Of a stretch of 64,000 bases of DNA, positions 33,931-45,879 are shown piece after piece. The DNA lies in the NCBI RefSeq assembly GCF_037975245.1, contig NC_092570.1, positions 7,315,001 through 7,379,000 on the forward strand, given 5' to 3'. The translations under genes were made by a program, and so were the position numbers. The notes under the pieces are model-generated. The model ran no database searches, was not told where the DNA came from, and saw nothing but the letters and a program-made list of their open reading frames with translations. How positions within the stretch are numbered: position 1 is the first letter of the stretch; every line of letters begins with the position of its first letter. Origin of the DNA: Apostichopus japonicus. Taxonomy: Eukaryota; Echinodermata; Holothuroidea; Aspidochirotida; Stichopodidae.

Positions 33931-35504
33931 CAGTGGCGTCGCCAAGGGGGGGGGGCAGGGGGGCACGTGCCCCCTGGAAAACCTAGTGCCCCCCGAGTGC
34001 CCCCATCTGAGATTTGGGTTGGTAAAAAAAAATATATATATTTTGTTATATTCAACTCCCATCATCTGAGTTGGTTTTTCATAAGGACAAAGAAGCACAG
34101 TAATTCGTATTTTCTTCAAATGAGCTGCGAAAAAATTAACAAGTTTAACCTTGACCGTCGGGTATCGAAGTCGTAACCCGCGCCATCACAACACTAGTTG
34201 GTCATAAGAACCTACGCTAGTCTTTCCTACTATTAACAGTACACTCAATTCACCTAATAGGTGCAAATTATGTTTCACCATGAGGAGCATGCTATAAGTT
34301 CATGTTCCTCGGGCCCTCCCTTAAAAATAATTCAGGTTCTTGGCGACAACGTTGCGTTAGATAGTGTAAAACCGCCTTCACCCCATTTCATTTCATCATA
34401 CAAAACAAAAAAAGCAAAAAGGTTTACAAAACGCATTTGAAAAAAAAAAACACTTTTGAAACATTGGCGCTAAATCTCGCAACACGCGGAATTATCCAAA
34501 CTGTTTCCAAAAGAACCGATTCTAGCCTACAAAGGGCCCAAAATCTCAAAGATTTAGCTTACTTGTTAACTCAAGGTTTTGTACTAACGAAGAATCAGCT
34601 AACTCTCAAGGTTTACACGAAGCTTTTTTAGATGCTCTTATAGTTGCACTATGAGTCCATAAAAACACGTGCACACAAAATAGATGCATTTTGAGAACGA
34701 GACGCCCAGGCCGAATATAAAATATTCAAAGGCTACTACTGATGAGGCTCCTCCTATAAAGTTTGAGAGCAGAAACCGGTCTAGTTGGTCATAAGAACCT
34801 ACGCTAGTCTTTCCTACTATTAACAGTACACTCAATTCACCTAATAGGTGCAATCATGTTTCACCATGAGGAGCATGCTATAAGTTCATGTTCCTCGGGC
34901 CCTCCCTTAAAAATACTTCAGGTTCTTGGCGACTACGTTGCGTCAGATAGTGTAAAACCGCCCTCACCTATATTAACCCTGTTGTGTAGGGGGTGCAGAG
35001 GTCATTTGAGGTCAGATGCTTGTAGGAACAAATGGCGAATGTCCACACCTGCATACTGAGCCATACTCGATGTGTGATCCAACTTTGGATTGCATGGTGA
35101 GATCCCTGATAGGAGCCAATAACGATGTGGAACCTGTTACATCTTAATAGATAATGGGAGAAAACGAGAAGGACAAGAAAGGAGTCGGGGGGTCATGCAC
35201 ACATTAATTCAACAAATGTAGGTTCTATTGATAGGGTTAGGCATAATATCGACAGCATGTGGTTCATATCCTCTGCAAAATTCTGCGCTTTGTTAAAATC
35301 ATTACCTCAAAAATAGCAATTTCCGGAGATATTTTCAGATCGAATTTAGCATCAAATGTGGCACCATTTTGCATCTAGCTCATCCTCAGTATGCGAAAAT
35401 TTTCAAAAGGACCCCTCCCCAGGACGGCGATCCATATCCACCTAAGTGCCCCCATCAAATGCTGGTGCCCCCCCCCCAGACTGAAAAGTCTGGTGACGCC
35501 ACTG
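33931..35504. mobile_element. Non-autonomous hAT-type transposon (1574 bp)
   Basis: The ends are CAGTGGCGTCGCCA and TGGTGACGCCACTG, a 14-base inverted repeat with one mismatch, of the CAGxGGCGT type common in hAT elements. A perfect 8-bp target duplication TCTCCACT flanks it (33923-33930 and 35505-35512). The sister block at about 18945-18955 is an empty site. GTGCCCCC words are repeated near both ends. Inside, about 180 bases starting AGTTGGTCATAAGAACC occur twice as direct repeats (34194-34377 and 34783-34965). No transposase frame is present. Confidence 0.88.
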
Positions 35505-35512
35505 TCTCCACT

Positions 35513-38500
35513 AACTCAACCGGTATAATAATGGTCGAATGCCACTAGAAGTGAATGTTGGGGAGGGGGAAGTCGGGGAGGGGACGCATGGGCTGGTGAA
35601 CATCATTATTCCTGTGTAGTCATGCGAGGACTACTAAGAATCGAAAATGTACTTGTTCTTTTCACGAACAAATCTGACGGAGAAGGGAAGCTAGGCCACC
35701 GGTGTGAGTCACATCATGGAAAGATACTGTATTGTATTAACTATACAAGCACATACAATAACTTTCTAACTTTTGGGATCTGAAAAGAAAGGAAGTTAAT
35801 AGAGTAATTTAACAGAAGCAGTTATCAGGTTTGTCTGTACTATAGTTTGAAGAATAGGTAGTGTAGTTTGTATTTGTTGTCCGTCACGGTTGAGGTTACT
35901 TGGCAAATTTCCTTGTAACACTTGACGTTTAGTGCTTGTAGAATTAACACCAAACATGTCGTCGTCACTATGGTAACGTACTGGATTGAACATAACCTAT
36001 CTATCTTTGACAAATATTTGTAAGCATGCACCGGGTCGTGCAAATCTCCTATATATTACATCATTTTTAATGGTTAAATTTAACTTACAATTGCCTGATA
36101 AATTGAATCAATGCCGACCCTTGACTGTCCAAAGAAACTACTCTGGGTTCTTCTATCCACGTTCGGTACTACTTTAGTGATATTTTTCGTCAGATACTTA
36201 CACACGTAGTATGTACTTGGAGGTATCAAACAGACCCCGAATGTATCTTTCTTCTTGTTCTTGAAAGGCACTGTCTCCTCGGTGTTATTGTGTGGCCGAG
36301 CAATTAGCTAATCGTACATTTCGAAAAAGTTTGCAAAATAATTATTTTTCCCTTGGTTTTGTTGTATGTACGCTATGCTAAAAAGTGTTTTACGTATACA
36401 ATCGTTCCATGCATCACTTGATGAATGACCTTATGACGTGGACAATATGAAACCCACTACCGGGAAAATTTGATACCTAGCATCAATAGAGACATATACT
36501 AACTGATAAACGTACATGTGCCGACATGTAGTAATAGTAATCACACCTTTACGAGTGTCGCGCAACTGGAACGTATCCTCTACCGTAGATAAATTGCAGT
36601 GTTTCTGTTTCCATGACTTTATAGTGCTACTGTATAAGATTGGTATCTTGGTTTCAACTGTTTACAGCGTATACCGTAGTTCCAGTGTCAAACGATGTAA
36701 CTTAACTGTTTTATTGAAATGAGAAGTAAATAACATGAATGAGTCTGATATCAAACTAGTACAAATTTGAGTTATAGTTTTCAATGATTGTGAGTTCAAA
36801 ATCAAGAAACGCTATTTAAGTGTACTTTTTACTTGAACCAATGTAATCTACTGCAAAAGTCCATAATTGAAGTGATGGAACTGAACACCTTAATAGACTA
36901 CCAAACAGAAATCTGTAAAACAATACAGTAATAGTACAATGTGTTTGTTGCTTTATGTTAATGAAGTAACATATACAATGCCAACACGGATAAGAAAGAA
37001 AGTCGAACTCTTTCAATTTACTGAACATGTCAACTCAGCCAACATGTTGATTGTCTGTTTATTTTACTTTAGTAGAGTAATGTGTCAATTTTTATTGATT
37101 CATGAAATCAGTAGGCCTCGGTCTTGCTATCTTTAGACCCGTAATAGCAATTATAACCTACTTGTACTATATGAGAAATTGTCATACTATGTCATACTAT
37201 TTTAAGAAAATAATCATGCAATAATTTATGTAAAATATATTCCGAGCGTAGGAATTAACTCTGTGTTATATATTTGTTGAATTCTAATGCTATCGTATGC
37301 CTAGGCCTTAATAATCTGAACAATAGTAACCGAGCGATTTATTTTCGCTTTCTCCATTCAGTGTAGGATGGAGTAGTATGATTGAAATTTTATCAGTACG
37401 GCAACTATAAGGTTACCACCGTATCCATGCACGTTACATTATTTGCACGTCTTTACATGTAAGCGTCGTATGCGCAGTAATAGACATTGCGGTTTAGGCT
37501 ATATAGAGATGTTTTACTTTTAACTTCATACAGTAGCAATACCTATGATGTTGTTATCGCGAAACTGTGATGCTTCCTTCATAAAGTTTGATGATAAGGA
37601 AAAAAAAGGTTTTCAATCATATATTTTTTGATAAGTTTAGACTTCCAAAGAGTAAGAACTTACAAAGGTTTTGGTTCAAATGCTGTCCCATTAGGGCCAA
37701 CGTAAGCTCATAACTCATATACATATTCGAACTTTTGACTTTATATGAACAAGTAGAACAGAAAAATACAAGTGACATAATCGTCAACTGAAAAATATAG
37801 CAAAGAAGGCAGGTAACACATTTTATTTTTCTGTGTAGTATGTATAGTATACTTTTAATATACTTTAACAATCAACCAAAATCTAAAATAAAATTATATA
37901 TAGTTGAAGGTCAACACACAACACCGATATAGCATTCTCTGATTACCATGGTTTGTATATAGTTATACGGATGAGCATGAACTCCTTACAATATTTACAG
38001 GCGTCCCTAAAATGTTGATTTTAATTGGTTAGACTGAAAGTAATCAAGTTTTGAATCAAATCATTTAATGACTTCAAAAGCGCTTCTCTTAAAGTTGTCT
38101 CATTGCACTTCAGTATTAAAAGAAAAGAAAAATTAATTAAAAAAAAATGCATAAAAATTTCACCTTCATTCATATCGGTTTTAAATTCTGACTTTATATA
38201 AATGTTAAGTTGTTCAATATTGTAATATTTTTCAATTCGTTTACTTTTATTCCTGTTTTCTTTTTCATTCAAAGACTTTCAAATGATTTTACAACACATC
38301 TCTCTACAGTGAAAAACATTGTTCAGTTATCATATTTACCACCTTGTCAGCTAGGAGTTTGAGAAGAAACAATATATGAAAAGATTTAAAGCAAAAAGGC
38401 ATGAAAGTATTTAAAAGAATTGTTTCTTCTTTGTCAATGATGTCATCCTATATGTAGTTTCGTTGTTCTGGCGAGATGTAATTCACCGACACAGATTTAA

Positions 38501-38902
38501 AGTAGAAGGATACCAATTAATTAACCTACTTTTAAACATTTAATTAACCATGTGGTTAACCTATGTGATGAAGATGTAGGTAATAATCAACTTCATCAAA
38601 ACAGTTGAGAAAGATATTATTCCGTTAGCAAGATATCACTGCTCTCGATGTTCTTTCATGTATAAATAGAGAAGACTAAGGACTTGAGCAAGTCCACACA
38701 TCTATTCGTTGAAACCAACGGCGCTTTGGGTTTTTCATGTATAATGATTGTTTGCTTTTTTTTTTCTTTGACACGATAAAGCTTTGATAATTTTCATCAA
38801 TTGTCTCAATCGATGTAAGGCATGCCACTGGTTCCGTTTCCCCAAATACGTTTTAATATTAAGTACGTATATTAAGAGTCGTTAAATACAGCGACTCCGT
38901 CT
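35513..38902. other. Spacer between hAT element and copy 6
   Basis: Positions 35513-37780 resemble 53750-55960 in the same orientation. Positions 37800-38902 are the reversed downstream block of short-tail receptors. Many short frames exist but none looks conserved. No gene is called. Confidence 0.5.
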
Positions 38903-38908
38903 TTTATT
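38903..38908 (-). terminator. Polyadenylation signal, copy 6
   Basis: AATAAA on the coding strand, 28 bases past the stop. The whole 3' end of this chimera, including this signal, comes from the short-tail class. Confidence 0.6.
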
Positions 38909-38935
38909 GATAACGCTTCCATCTCAGAATGTATT

Positions 38936-40324
38936 TTACTGTACAGTTTCGTATTGTTGAGCTGTCGGTGTTCCATAAGATTGCCTTGGTAACTCTCTGG
39001 TGTTAAGTTCTCTTTGGTCTGCATAGTCGTACGTGTCATTTGTATTGTTAGTTATGGTAGTATCGTACATTGTTTGGTCTGTGGTATTATGTATCCTCAT
39101 AGAATAGGCTGCAGCTGCTGCTGGATTTTCGTTCTCTTCGTTTTCTGCACTTTTTGACGCATTCTTCCTATCCTTAATTTGTAACATGTAAATAGAAGTG
39201 CTATAAACAGTCGATGGTACAGTCACTGGAAGCTCACCTTCATTCCTCATTGAATGCGGTACTTGATTACTATCTGTACGGTGTTCTTCTATTGCTTGAC
39301 ATGTTGAACTTTCTGAGTTAGCAGTATCGGATGATCTCCTGAAGACTACAGCTGTTTGACCCAAGTCGTTTCCCACCTGTGCTCTCTTCTCCTTCTTGTT
39401 TACTGTTTCAGAGAAGCTATTCTTCATCTTGTAAGTAATGACAGTCAAACTGGCGCAAACCATCAGAAAGACAGCCGCAGTAACTACAATAATTACAATG
39501 CTCTTAGGTTTCTTTGCTGGCTGCTTGCTAGTATCAGATGGTAGTGATGTGTGACGTAATGTACTCATTAAACGATTAATACGTGTTGGTGGAACACTGG
39601 TATATGATGTGCTAATATCGATCCCGCGAGAATAATTGAGATTAAAAATACAACTTTTCGAAGCTTCCAATGAATAAGAACACTTGTATTGTTCCATTCG
39701 ATTCTCCCCGTTTATATTCTCAATAGACACGCCTACGCGCTTCACCTTGCTAGGACCTTTTCTTATTGTGAATTCCGTAAATGTTGTCGAACCAACTCCT
39801 ATATCAAATATTTCCCATGTCTGAGGAACGTAACTACCAGTCGGACTAAAGGTGTAACATAACAATTGAAAGTTATTTTCATATTCATTGAACTTAGTCA
39901 AACACTGAGGCGATTCAGTAACAACATTGAGTTCATACTTATCCTTCATTGTTGTGTCTCCATTCTGTACAAGACATTTATATATTCCTTTGTGCTGTAA
40001 GTTTACATTGTTAATTTGAATATTCAGTGAACAATTTGACGAACGACTATTAGTAAAACCACTATCCTGGGACTGAAACCCTCCTTCCTCGTAGATAGAG
40101 GTGTCATTAAATGACATTGATATATTACAGGTTGTCAATCCATCCCACACACACTGTAAAATAAAGAGCTCTCCAGGAAAGATGACGTCACTAAATTGTC
40201 TGAATCCTTCCGCAGGACCAAGATGTACGGATTTGGTTTGTACTGAAGCTACAAGAAGTATATGAATAATGGCGCCAAACATAAAGTAAGAGACAAGTCG
40301 AAGATTATACGTGCTTTCCATCAT
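38936..40324 (-). CDS. Two-Ig receptor copy 6, chimeric tail, 462 aa
   Basis: Signal peptide, Ig1, Ig2, stalk and membrane span (SIVIIVVTAAVFLMVCASLTVITY) follow copy 10 closely, including the tail start SFSETVNKK and on to MRNEGELP at about residue 365. There the sequence jumps to the short-tail class: VTVPST, then a deletion that removes the short-class membrane span, then IKDRKNASKSAENEEN and the complete short tail ending QYETVQ. At the first junction both parents share CCAG (39226-39229 reversed). The frame is kept throughout. The result is a functional-looking receptor with one membrane span and a hybrid tail lacking any ITIM. The Ig2 position AKC is TKF here. Confidence 0.85.
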   Translation of the reverse strand: MMESTYNLRLVSYFMFGAIIHILLVASVQTKSVHLGPAEGFRQFSDVIFPGELFILQCVWDGLTTCNISMSFNDTSIYEEGGFQSQDSGFTNSRSSNCSLNIQINNVNLQHKGIYKCLVQNGDTTMKDKYELNVVTESPQCLTKFNEYENNFQLLCYTFSPTGSYVPQTWEIFDIGVGSTTFTEFTIRKGPSKVKRVGVSIENINGENRMEQYKCSYSLEASKSCIFNLNYSRGIDISTSYTSVPPTRINRLMSTLRHTSLPSDTSKQPAKKPKSIVIIVVTAAVFLMVCASLTVITYKMKNSFSETVNKKEKRAQVGNDLGQTAVVFRRSSDTANSESSTCQAIEEHRTDSNQVPHSMRNEGELPVTVPSTVYSTSIYMLQIKDRKNASKSAENEENENPAAAAAYSMRIHNTTDQTMYDTTITNNTNDTYDYADQRELNTRELPRQSYGTPTAQQYETVQ

Positions 40325-40544
40325 CTCTTACACTCAACAATCGAATTGTCTGGAAAAACTGCGACAGATCGCTCTTACTTAAATCCCTTGCCAACAGAAC
40401 ACCGCTCACACCTTTTCAATGGCTGTTACTAGAACATGTTGTATTTTATGAAATTTAATATGATCGGACGACAACTGCAAAACAGTGACACGAACAGAAA
40501 TGACATAAAACAAAATCCACACGATAATAACATAACAAAAATTA

Positions 40545-40735
40545 ATAAACTCCATTCCGTACACACTATAAATAAAAAGAGCTCTCCGTGGAAAGATAGC
40601 GTCACTATATTCTGTGAATCCTTCTGAAGGTCCATATGATCAGGACGTAGTTTGTACTGAAGATTCAAGAAGCATATGAGTTAATGGCGCTATGCATGTA
40701 GTAAGATATACATGGAAGACGATAGATGGCCATTA
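40545..40735 (-). pseudogene. Receptor 5' stub upstream of copy 6
   Basis: On the minus strand this resembles the family's signal peptide and start of Ig1 (CATATGCTTCTTGAATCTTC, then GACCTTCAGAAGGATTCACAG, then GGAGAGCTCTTTTTATTTATAG) but breaks off after the first Ig1 cysteine and is frameshifted. The same stub lies upstream of copies 7 and 10. It is a relic carried along with the duplicating unit. Confidence 0.75.
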
Positions 40736-40739
40736 CATC

Positions 40740-41202
40740 AATGTAATTTACACTGAATCCAATTCACAGAAAGACCAGCACATATTTTTCATAGATCTCC
40801 TCACCAGTTGTCAATAGAGCACACCCTGACACTAACTTAACGACGGTGAAATATATTACAGTGCTAACGACATATAATTCATATGATCGATACCAAAAAT
40901 TAGAGTAAAGTGAAGCAGGAAGCGATAAATCCAACCTATTATAACACATTTACACGCAATTTCACTTTTACATTGAGAAACTAATTGTGTTAGCCTGAGG
41001 TACGTTGTTCGAGTAAAGTTTGAACATGAACTACAAGTAAAGATCTGTTTCAAAAAGAATGATATTTGTAACTTCCTCATTAGGAATTCCTAGTTCAGCA
41101 ATGCATTCGTTGAGAGTGTGACACGTCTTATCTTCATTCAATGTTATTCTTTCAATAGTTCCTTTATGTCAGTAATGAAATATCAAGTTAGAGAGCTATA
41201 TA
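40740..41202. other. Shared upstream block of copies 6, 7 and 10
   Basis: Similar to 47580-48060 and 61325-61715. No gene is seen. It ends in repeated AGCTATATATATTA words that lead into an (AT)n tract here and at 48061, but not at 61715. Confidence 0.5.
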
Positions 41203-41223
41203 TATTATGCTATATATATTAAG

Positions 41224-41270
<47 letters not shown>

Positions 41271-41271
41271 G

Positions 41272-41305
<34 letters not shown>

Positions 41306-41340
41306 GTGTGTATATATATATATATATATATATGTATAGA
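41203..41340. repeat. (AT)n microsatellite
   Basis: Nearly pure TA dinucleotides, with a short ACATGTGTG interruption near 41303. Confidence 0.95.
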
Positions 41341-41621
41341 TATAATATAACGAAAATCCACGTTTACTCCAAAAGAAAATATTATTAGAGAAAACCAGAG
41401 AAATAAGATATGACTCATAATTGACAAATAAGGAGTAAGTTTTAGAAAATATATTGGAATTTTCGGTCCCCATGGGACCTTCGTCAGCAATATTTGGCAG
41501 TCGAATGAGAAGTACAAAATGTGACACAATGAAAGTATGACGCTAGATAAGTTGCAATGATGGAATTAAAACCAAATAAACCATGACTATACAGGAAGCG
41601 GATTAAGGAGAAAAGAACGGA

Positions 41622-42064
41622 TTACATATGCTTGTAGAACTGATAGTTGTTAAGGGGTCCCAAGTCTTTGTTGAGGCCGGTGATGTGAGACTTAATACGA
41701 AAGATCCAATCGATTTCTTTACGTTTACGTTCAGTAGTTGATTTGAAGTTCGAGGCAATTAAAATATATTTTAGGTTATTTAGAGAATGACTATGACGAT
41801 TGAAATGTTCAGAAACTGGGAATCCTGCAAAATTATCACGAATAGATTTTTTTGTGATTGTTAAAACGTAAGCGGAACCGGGAGCCTGTTTCACCTACAT
41901 AATTGCCCTCTTTGCAAAGTACACAATAGAAAATGTAAATAACATTAATAGAATCACAAGAGAAAGAAGGGGGTCTTAGACTAAAGTCAACATTGGGAAT
42001 CTTGACCACGGTGCCTGGGGTAATATGAGGGCATATTTGGCATCTAGGTTTACCGCAAGGAAAA
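41622..42064 (-). pseudogene. Penelope-like zinc linker and GIY-YIG endonuclease, frameshifted
   Basis: In the frame shifted from the RT, the minus strand reads CGKPRCQIC (about 42020-42050), then a stretch ending VIYIFYC, then CKEGNYVGETGSRFRLRF with NNH. This is the GIY-YIG core with its conserved Y, YVGET and R/H residues. An A-run near 41845 shifts the frame again, after which EIDWIFRIKSHITGLNKDLG follows to the end at 41622. Canonical Penelope-like elements use this nuclease to cut target DNA. Confidence 0.8.
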
Positions 42065-43547
42065 TTGCCTGCGGAGGTGGAAACTGAGCGGGGGAGTCTG
42101 GAGGAAGTGAGAAGAAATTTAAGGTTGGGGGTTGATGAAATGCTAGCATGGGGGGTACCTTAAACGATTCTCCTACAGACTGATCGTCTTGAAATACAGC
42201 AAATTCCTGTTTGATGGAGCGAATGAAAGATTTGATGAGGGGGTTGTAACTGGTAACGAACGGAATGCGTGTGTTGGGACTTTTAGACTTGTATTTTAAT
42301 AAGTCCTCACGGCTCAACTTGTCGGCCCTGGAAATACCCTGTCTAATTAAGTGAAGGGGGTATCCGACGTTCAAGAAATAACCAGTTAATATGGATACCT
42401 GGTGTTCAAAATCACATGGGTTGGAGCAAATGCGTTTAAGCCTAAGGCATTGGCTGTAAACAATGGAACTCTTGAGATTATGTGGGTGAAAACTATTAAA
42501 GTGTAAATACATATGAATATCAGTGGGCTTATAATAGACCGAAGTGGTTAAGGAATTGCCATCCAACTTGACCAGAACATCTAGGAATGAAATTTGATGT
42601 TTGGAAACTTCGACAGAAAATTGAATGCTGTCATGAAAAGAATTAACACGATCAAAGAAAGACTTAAGAGATTCTTCACCATGTGGCCAGACAAAAAATA
42701 TATCGTCAATATATCTATAATAATGTGATGGCTTAAGAGGAGAAGTGGATAGCATTTCCTGTTCTAATTCGTGCATAAATATGTTGGCGTAACAAGGTGC
42801 CATCTTAGTGCCCATAGCGGTACCATTGATTTGTAGATAATATTTCCCGTTAAAAGAGAAATAATTATTACTTAATATGAAACGTAAAATGGGACCAAGA
42901 TCATCACCTAAAGTGGGGTTGGTGGCATGCTCACGAAGAAAATTTTGACAAGCGATAATTCCTTCATCATGAGGGATATTAGTGTACAAAGAGGATACAT
43001 CCATAGTAACGAGTAATGAATTAATTGGTAACGCCTGAATAGTGTTTAGAATTCTCAAAACATGCGTAGTGTCCTGTATATAAGAAGAAATATGGTTTAA
43101 TAAAGGGTTGGGTATGGAGTCCATGTATCCTGAAAGATGCTCAGTTAGCGTACCAATTCCTGAAATAATAGGTCGGCAAGGAGGGAATAGCTTGAGTTTC
43201 CTGGCTAGCTTACAAATGTCAGAACGGCGGATATTCTCAGGGTCAGAAGGGGTCACTCCGGGTAGTGCTTGTTGAACCTCTGTTATTAATTAAGGTAGTT
43301 TGTGGACTTTAGGTAAAGTATAGAACATACTCAACGACGGATGCTTAGGTGTAAGTTCTGCTATCTTGGTTGCTATGTGGTCTGGTACCGATTGACATAA
43401 TTCGTCAATTTTGGGTTGGAAGAGTCTGGAAGGGTCCTCCGGTAATATCTTGTAAAAATCAGAGTTACTAAGTTGCTTCTCTGCTTCAAAAATGTAGTCG
43501 GTGGTGTTAAGAATAGTGGTGGCACCTCCTTTATCCGCTTGTCGCAT
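41976..43547 (-). pseudogene. Penelope-like reverse transcriptase, one internal stop
   Basis: Residues 1-85 (43547-43290) start MRQADKGGATTIL and end TLPKVHKLP before an in-frame TAA at 43290. The same frame continues through PCRPIISGIGTLTEHLS, the MDVSSLYTNIPH motif, GTAMGTKMAPCYANIF and the catalytic YRYIDDIFF, to SFIRSIKQEF. These are the standard RT motifs of Penelope-like elements. The frame is lost near 42065, where the CX4CX2C linker continues in another frame. RT catalytic aspartates are present, but the internal stop and frameshift make it inactive as it stands. Confidence 0.88.
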
Positions 43548-43734
43548 TCTCTAAAATAAATTTGTCAAGGTAAGTTTTGGCTTTGCAGGCAAATGAGTCT
43601 ATAAATCTGTTGCGTCCTTCTGGTGGTGTCCAACTGGATTTTTTGTTGGGAACATGTAGTGTTGGCTGCGTGTCCTTGCTGTTGATGTCTGGAATCGGGT
43701 CGGAAGTGTTATCTTCGATGTGTATATCTATGTA

Positions 43735-43805
43735 TATATCTATGTATAGATATATATAGATATATATTTATATTAAATATATATATATAAATATATATAT
43801 ATATT
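43735..43805. repeat. (TA)n tract, tail of SINE
   Basis: TA-rich run directly at the 3' end of the tRNA-derived SINE that reads leftwards from 43923. Confidence 0.8.
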
Positions 43806-43923
43806 ATTGAAATCGTAGTGAGTTGAAAAATCCTGAACAGTGAAAGAACTTCCAGTCTCCACCGGGATTCGAACCCGGGCCTCCCGTTTTATATGCGGGC
43901 ACTCTAATTACTAGACTATGGAC
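43806..43923 (-). mobile_element. tRNA-derived SINE with (TA)n tail, full head
   Basis: On the minus strand the head reads TAGTCTAGTAATTAGAGTG (A box/D arm) and ends with a T arm CCGGGTTCGAATCCCGG that is perfect. The anticodon arm is imperfect and the acceptor stem does not pair well. The body after it (GAAGTTCTTTCACTGTTC to ACTACGATTTCA) recurs at 50241-50312 and twice at 61981-62109. The head looks most like the Gly/Glu/Asp group of tRNAs. Acceptor mismatch and dispersed copies favour a SINE over a tRNA gene. Confidence 0.75.
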
Positions 43924-44270
43924 GTTGATTGTATGTTCAGAGGTTCGAAACCGGTTAGGAAGGTCGTAATTCCACTGTAGGCGTTTGTCACCTGTATCGA
44001 ACAATACTAGTTCTGTTATGGTGACATCTCTGAAGACTAAAGACATGAAAAACTACATGAAATACATCGAAAGCAGTCATTCTTTCGAATGGAATAATAT
44101 CTTTCTCAGCCTTTTTGATAACGTTGATTATTATCTACATTTTCATCACTTAGTTAAATCACTTGGTTCATTAATTGTTTAACAATAGGTTAATTAATTG
44201 GTTTCCTGCTACTTCAACTTTGTGTCAGTAAATTACATCTCACCAGTAACACGAAACTACATGAACGATG
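43924..44270. other. Spacer with receptor 3'-flank fragment
   Basis: Positions 44060-44200 resemble part of the downstream block of short-tail receptors in plus orientation (TGGAATAATATCTTTCTCAG). No gene is seen. Confidence 0.45.

Positions 44271-44334
<64 letters not shown>
44271..44334. repeat. (AT)n microsatellite
   Basis: Pure TA dinucleotides. Confidence 0.95.
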
Positions 44335-44338
<4 letters not shown>

Positions 44339-44379
44339 GCACGAACATGAAAAGTTTGCAGCTAGCTCAATACAGAAGA

Positions 44380-44500
44380 GCCATCGGCAAGAAAATCTTA
44401 CCTCTGTCTTACAAGTTATAACGGTCAACCAGACAGATAAAAACAGAAATAAAAGTGTAAAAGCTACGACGATAATAATCCGAACTGATAATAATCTGAA
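44380..44500 (-). pseudogene. Receptor membrane-span relic downstream of copy 7
   Basis: The minus strand resembles the span and first tail residues of copies 2 and 7: hydrophobic codons followed by LTVITCKTEVRFSC, where copy 7 has LTVIMCKTKARFSS. The surrounding Ig domains and tail are missing. It is either a leftover of another receptor or, less likely, a usable alternative 3' segment. Confidence 0.6.
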
Positions 44501-45879
44501 CTGTACATCAACAGAAATATGATGAATATGGTGTCAATCTCAGTTTCATTTAGTAACATATCATTTCCAGTGCGTACACAAAAGCTCGCTATATTGTAAA
44601 GGAAAAAATCATTAATGACAGACCATCACTGATATAGAGATACGCAATTAGGGTTGATCTTTACTCGATTGTTGCTTTATTCATTAGCGACAGGAGGACT
44701 TTGACAAGTCTAAACCATAAAGTCTAAAATAATAAACTACCACATTTGTTGGATTCTTCATCATTTTTAATTAACTGAGTCTAGTTCATGCATTTTGATA
44801 TAGGCTAACCTACGTGTAGAATGGCTACCAATTTCTATTTTGCCGATTACAATTCTGTGTAAAATGCAATTTATAAGGTTATCTTTATTATTTCATAAAG
44901 CGTTGCTATCAAATATCTATAATTCAAAAAATTCTACAAAGTACAACTAATACATTTTTACTGTACAAATATAAATAAATGCTACTTACTGTATGGACTA
45001 TCCCATAATCAAAATGAGATAGTCGTTTCAAATTCAGTACCGTGGTGATGTGGCGCAGGGGTAGGGGAAGGGGTATGTGTGGCGTCCTGTATGATTACAA
45101 AACAATCATTGATGATTTCCAAGTAGTCCTCAATTTACAACCATTCGTAGGTAAGGGACACAAGTGACAGAAGTGTCGCATGTAGATAACATGTATTGAA
45201 AACAATCATACAATATAAGGCCTATCAATGAATAATGTAAAGAACGTTTTAACACTTTGTAATATCAAAGTTGTTCAACTGGGCCTGTAGAATTCGATGG
45301 GCAGAGAGTCGACAGATCTGTTATATCTCCGCGCCCCCTTTTGTAAATCTTCATTTGCATTATAAGTATAATCAAAATGGAGAACATATTATTCTTTTTT
45401 CCATATTTCCCAACCAACTGTATAAGCCAGGGCCCGAAGATACAGTTTCGTTACCCATGCTTATAGTTAGGACAGTGTAGGATGCATTAAATTTTGTAAA
45501 CTGAACGTATACACATGACGTACAGTATACCACCAACATTACAGCAAAATACTTGTCAGTCCCCTTGTTTAGGACAACGGACTGTGTAACATAAACCTTT
45601 GTGCAACAGCGAGTCTATAAAGTAAAGACAGAAACCCATGTACATGAGTTTGTTAAATAGCATGTTTCGCTTTTGCGTATCAGTTATTTTAAACGATAAA
45701 CGAAAGATAATCTCATACAGATCTTAACATGCAGTTGCAATCTGTAAGACATTCAATTGTTTAAACTTGTTCGCTCCTCATCAACTTCTGGAATTCATTT
45801 GGATAACCAACTCACAACTTTTATTATGCATGCCGTTGGGGTTTCTCATACTGTTGACCTTTGAATCGTGCTCTTTACG
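44501..45879. other. Downstream block of copy 7
   Basis: Similar to 4860-6133 after copy 2. Short frames only, and none called. Confidence 0.5.

Larger units (their letters stand above)
41345..43720 (-). mobile_element. Penelope-like element (decayed)
   Basis: The stretch codes, on the minus strand, for the parts of a Penelope-like retroelement in order: an N-terminal WTPPEGRN region (about 43620), ADKGGA at the RT start, RT motifs, a zinc-finger linker and a GIY-YIG nuclease. Frames are broken at several points. It lies between two (AT)n tracts and lacks clear terminal repeats, so the exact ends are uncertain. Confidence 0.85.

Noticed and set aside
43857..43923. Functional tRNA gene
   Set aside because: The T arm is perfect, but the acceptor stem is mismatched and the downstream body with TA tail is dispersed in the window, so a SINE is more likely.
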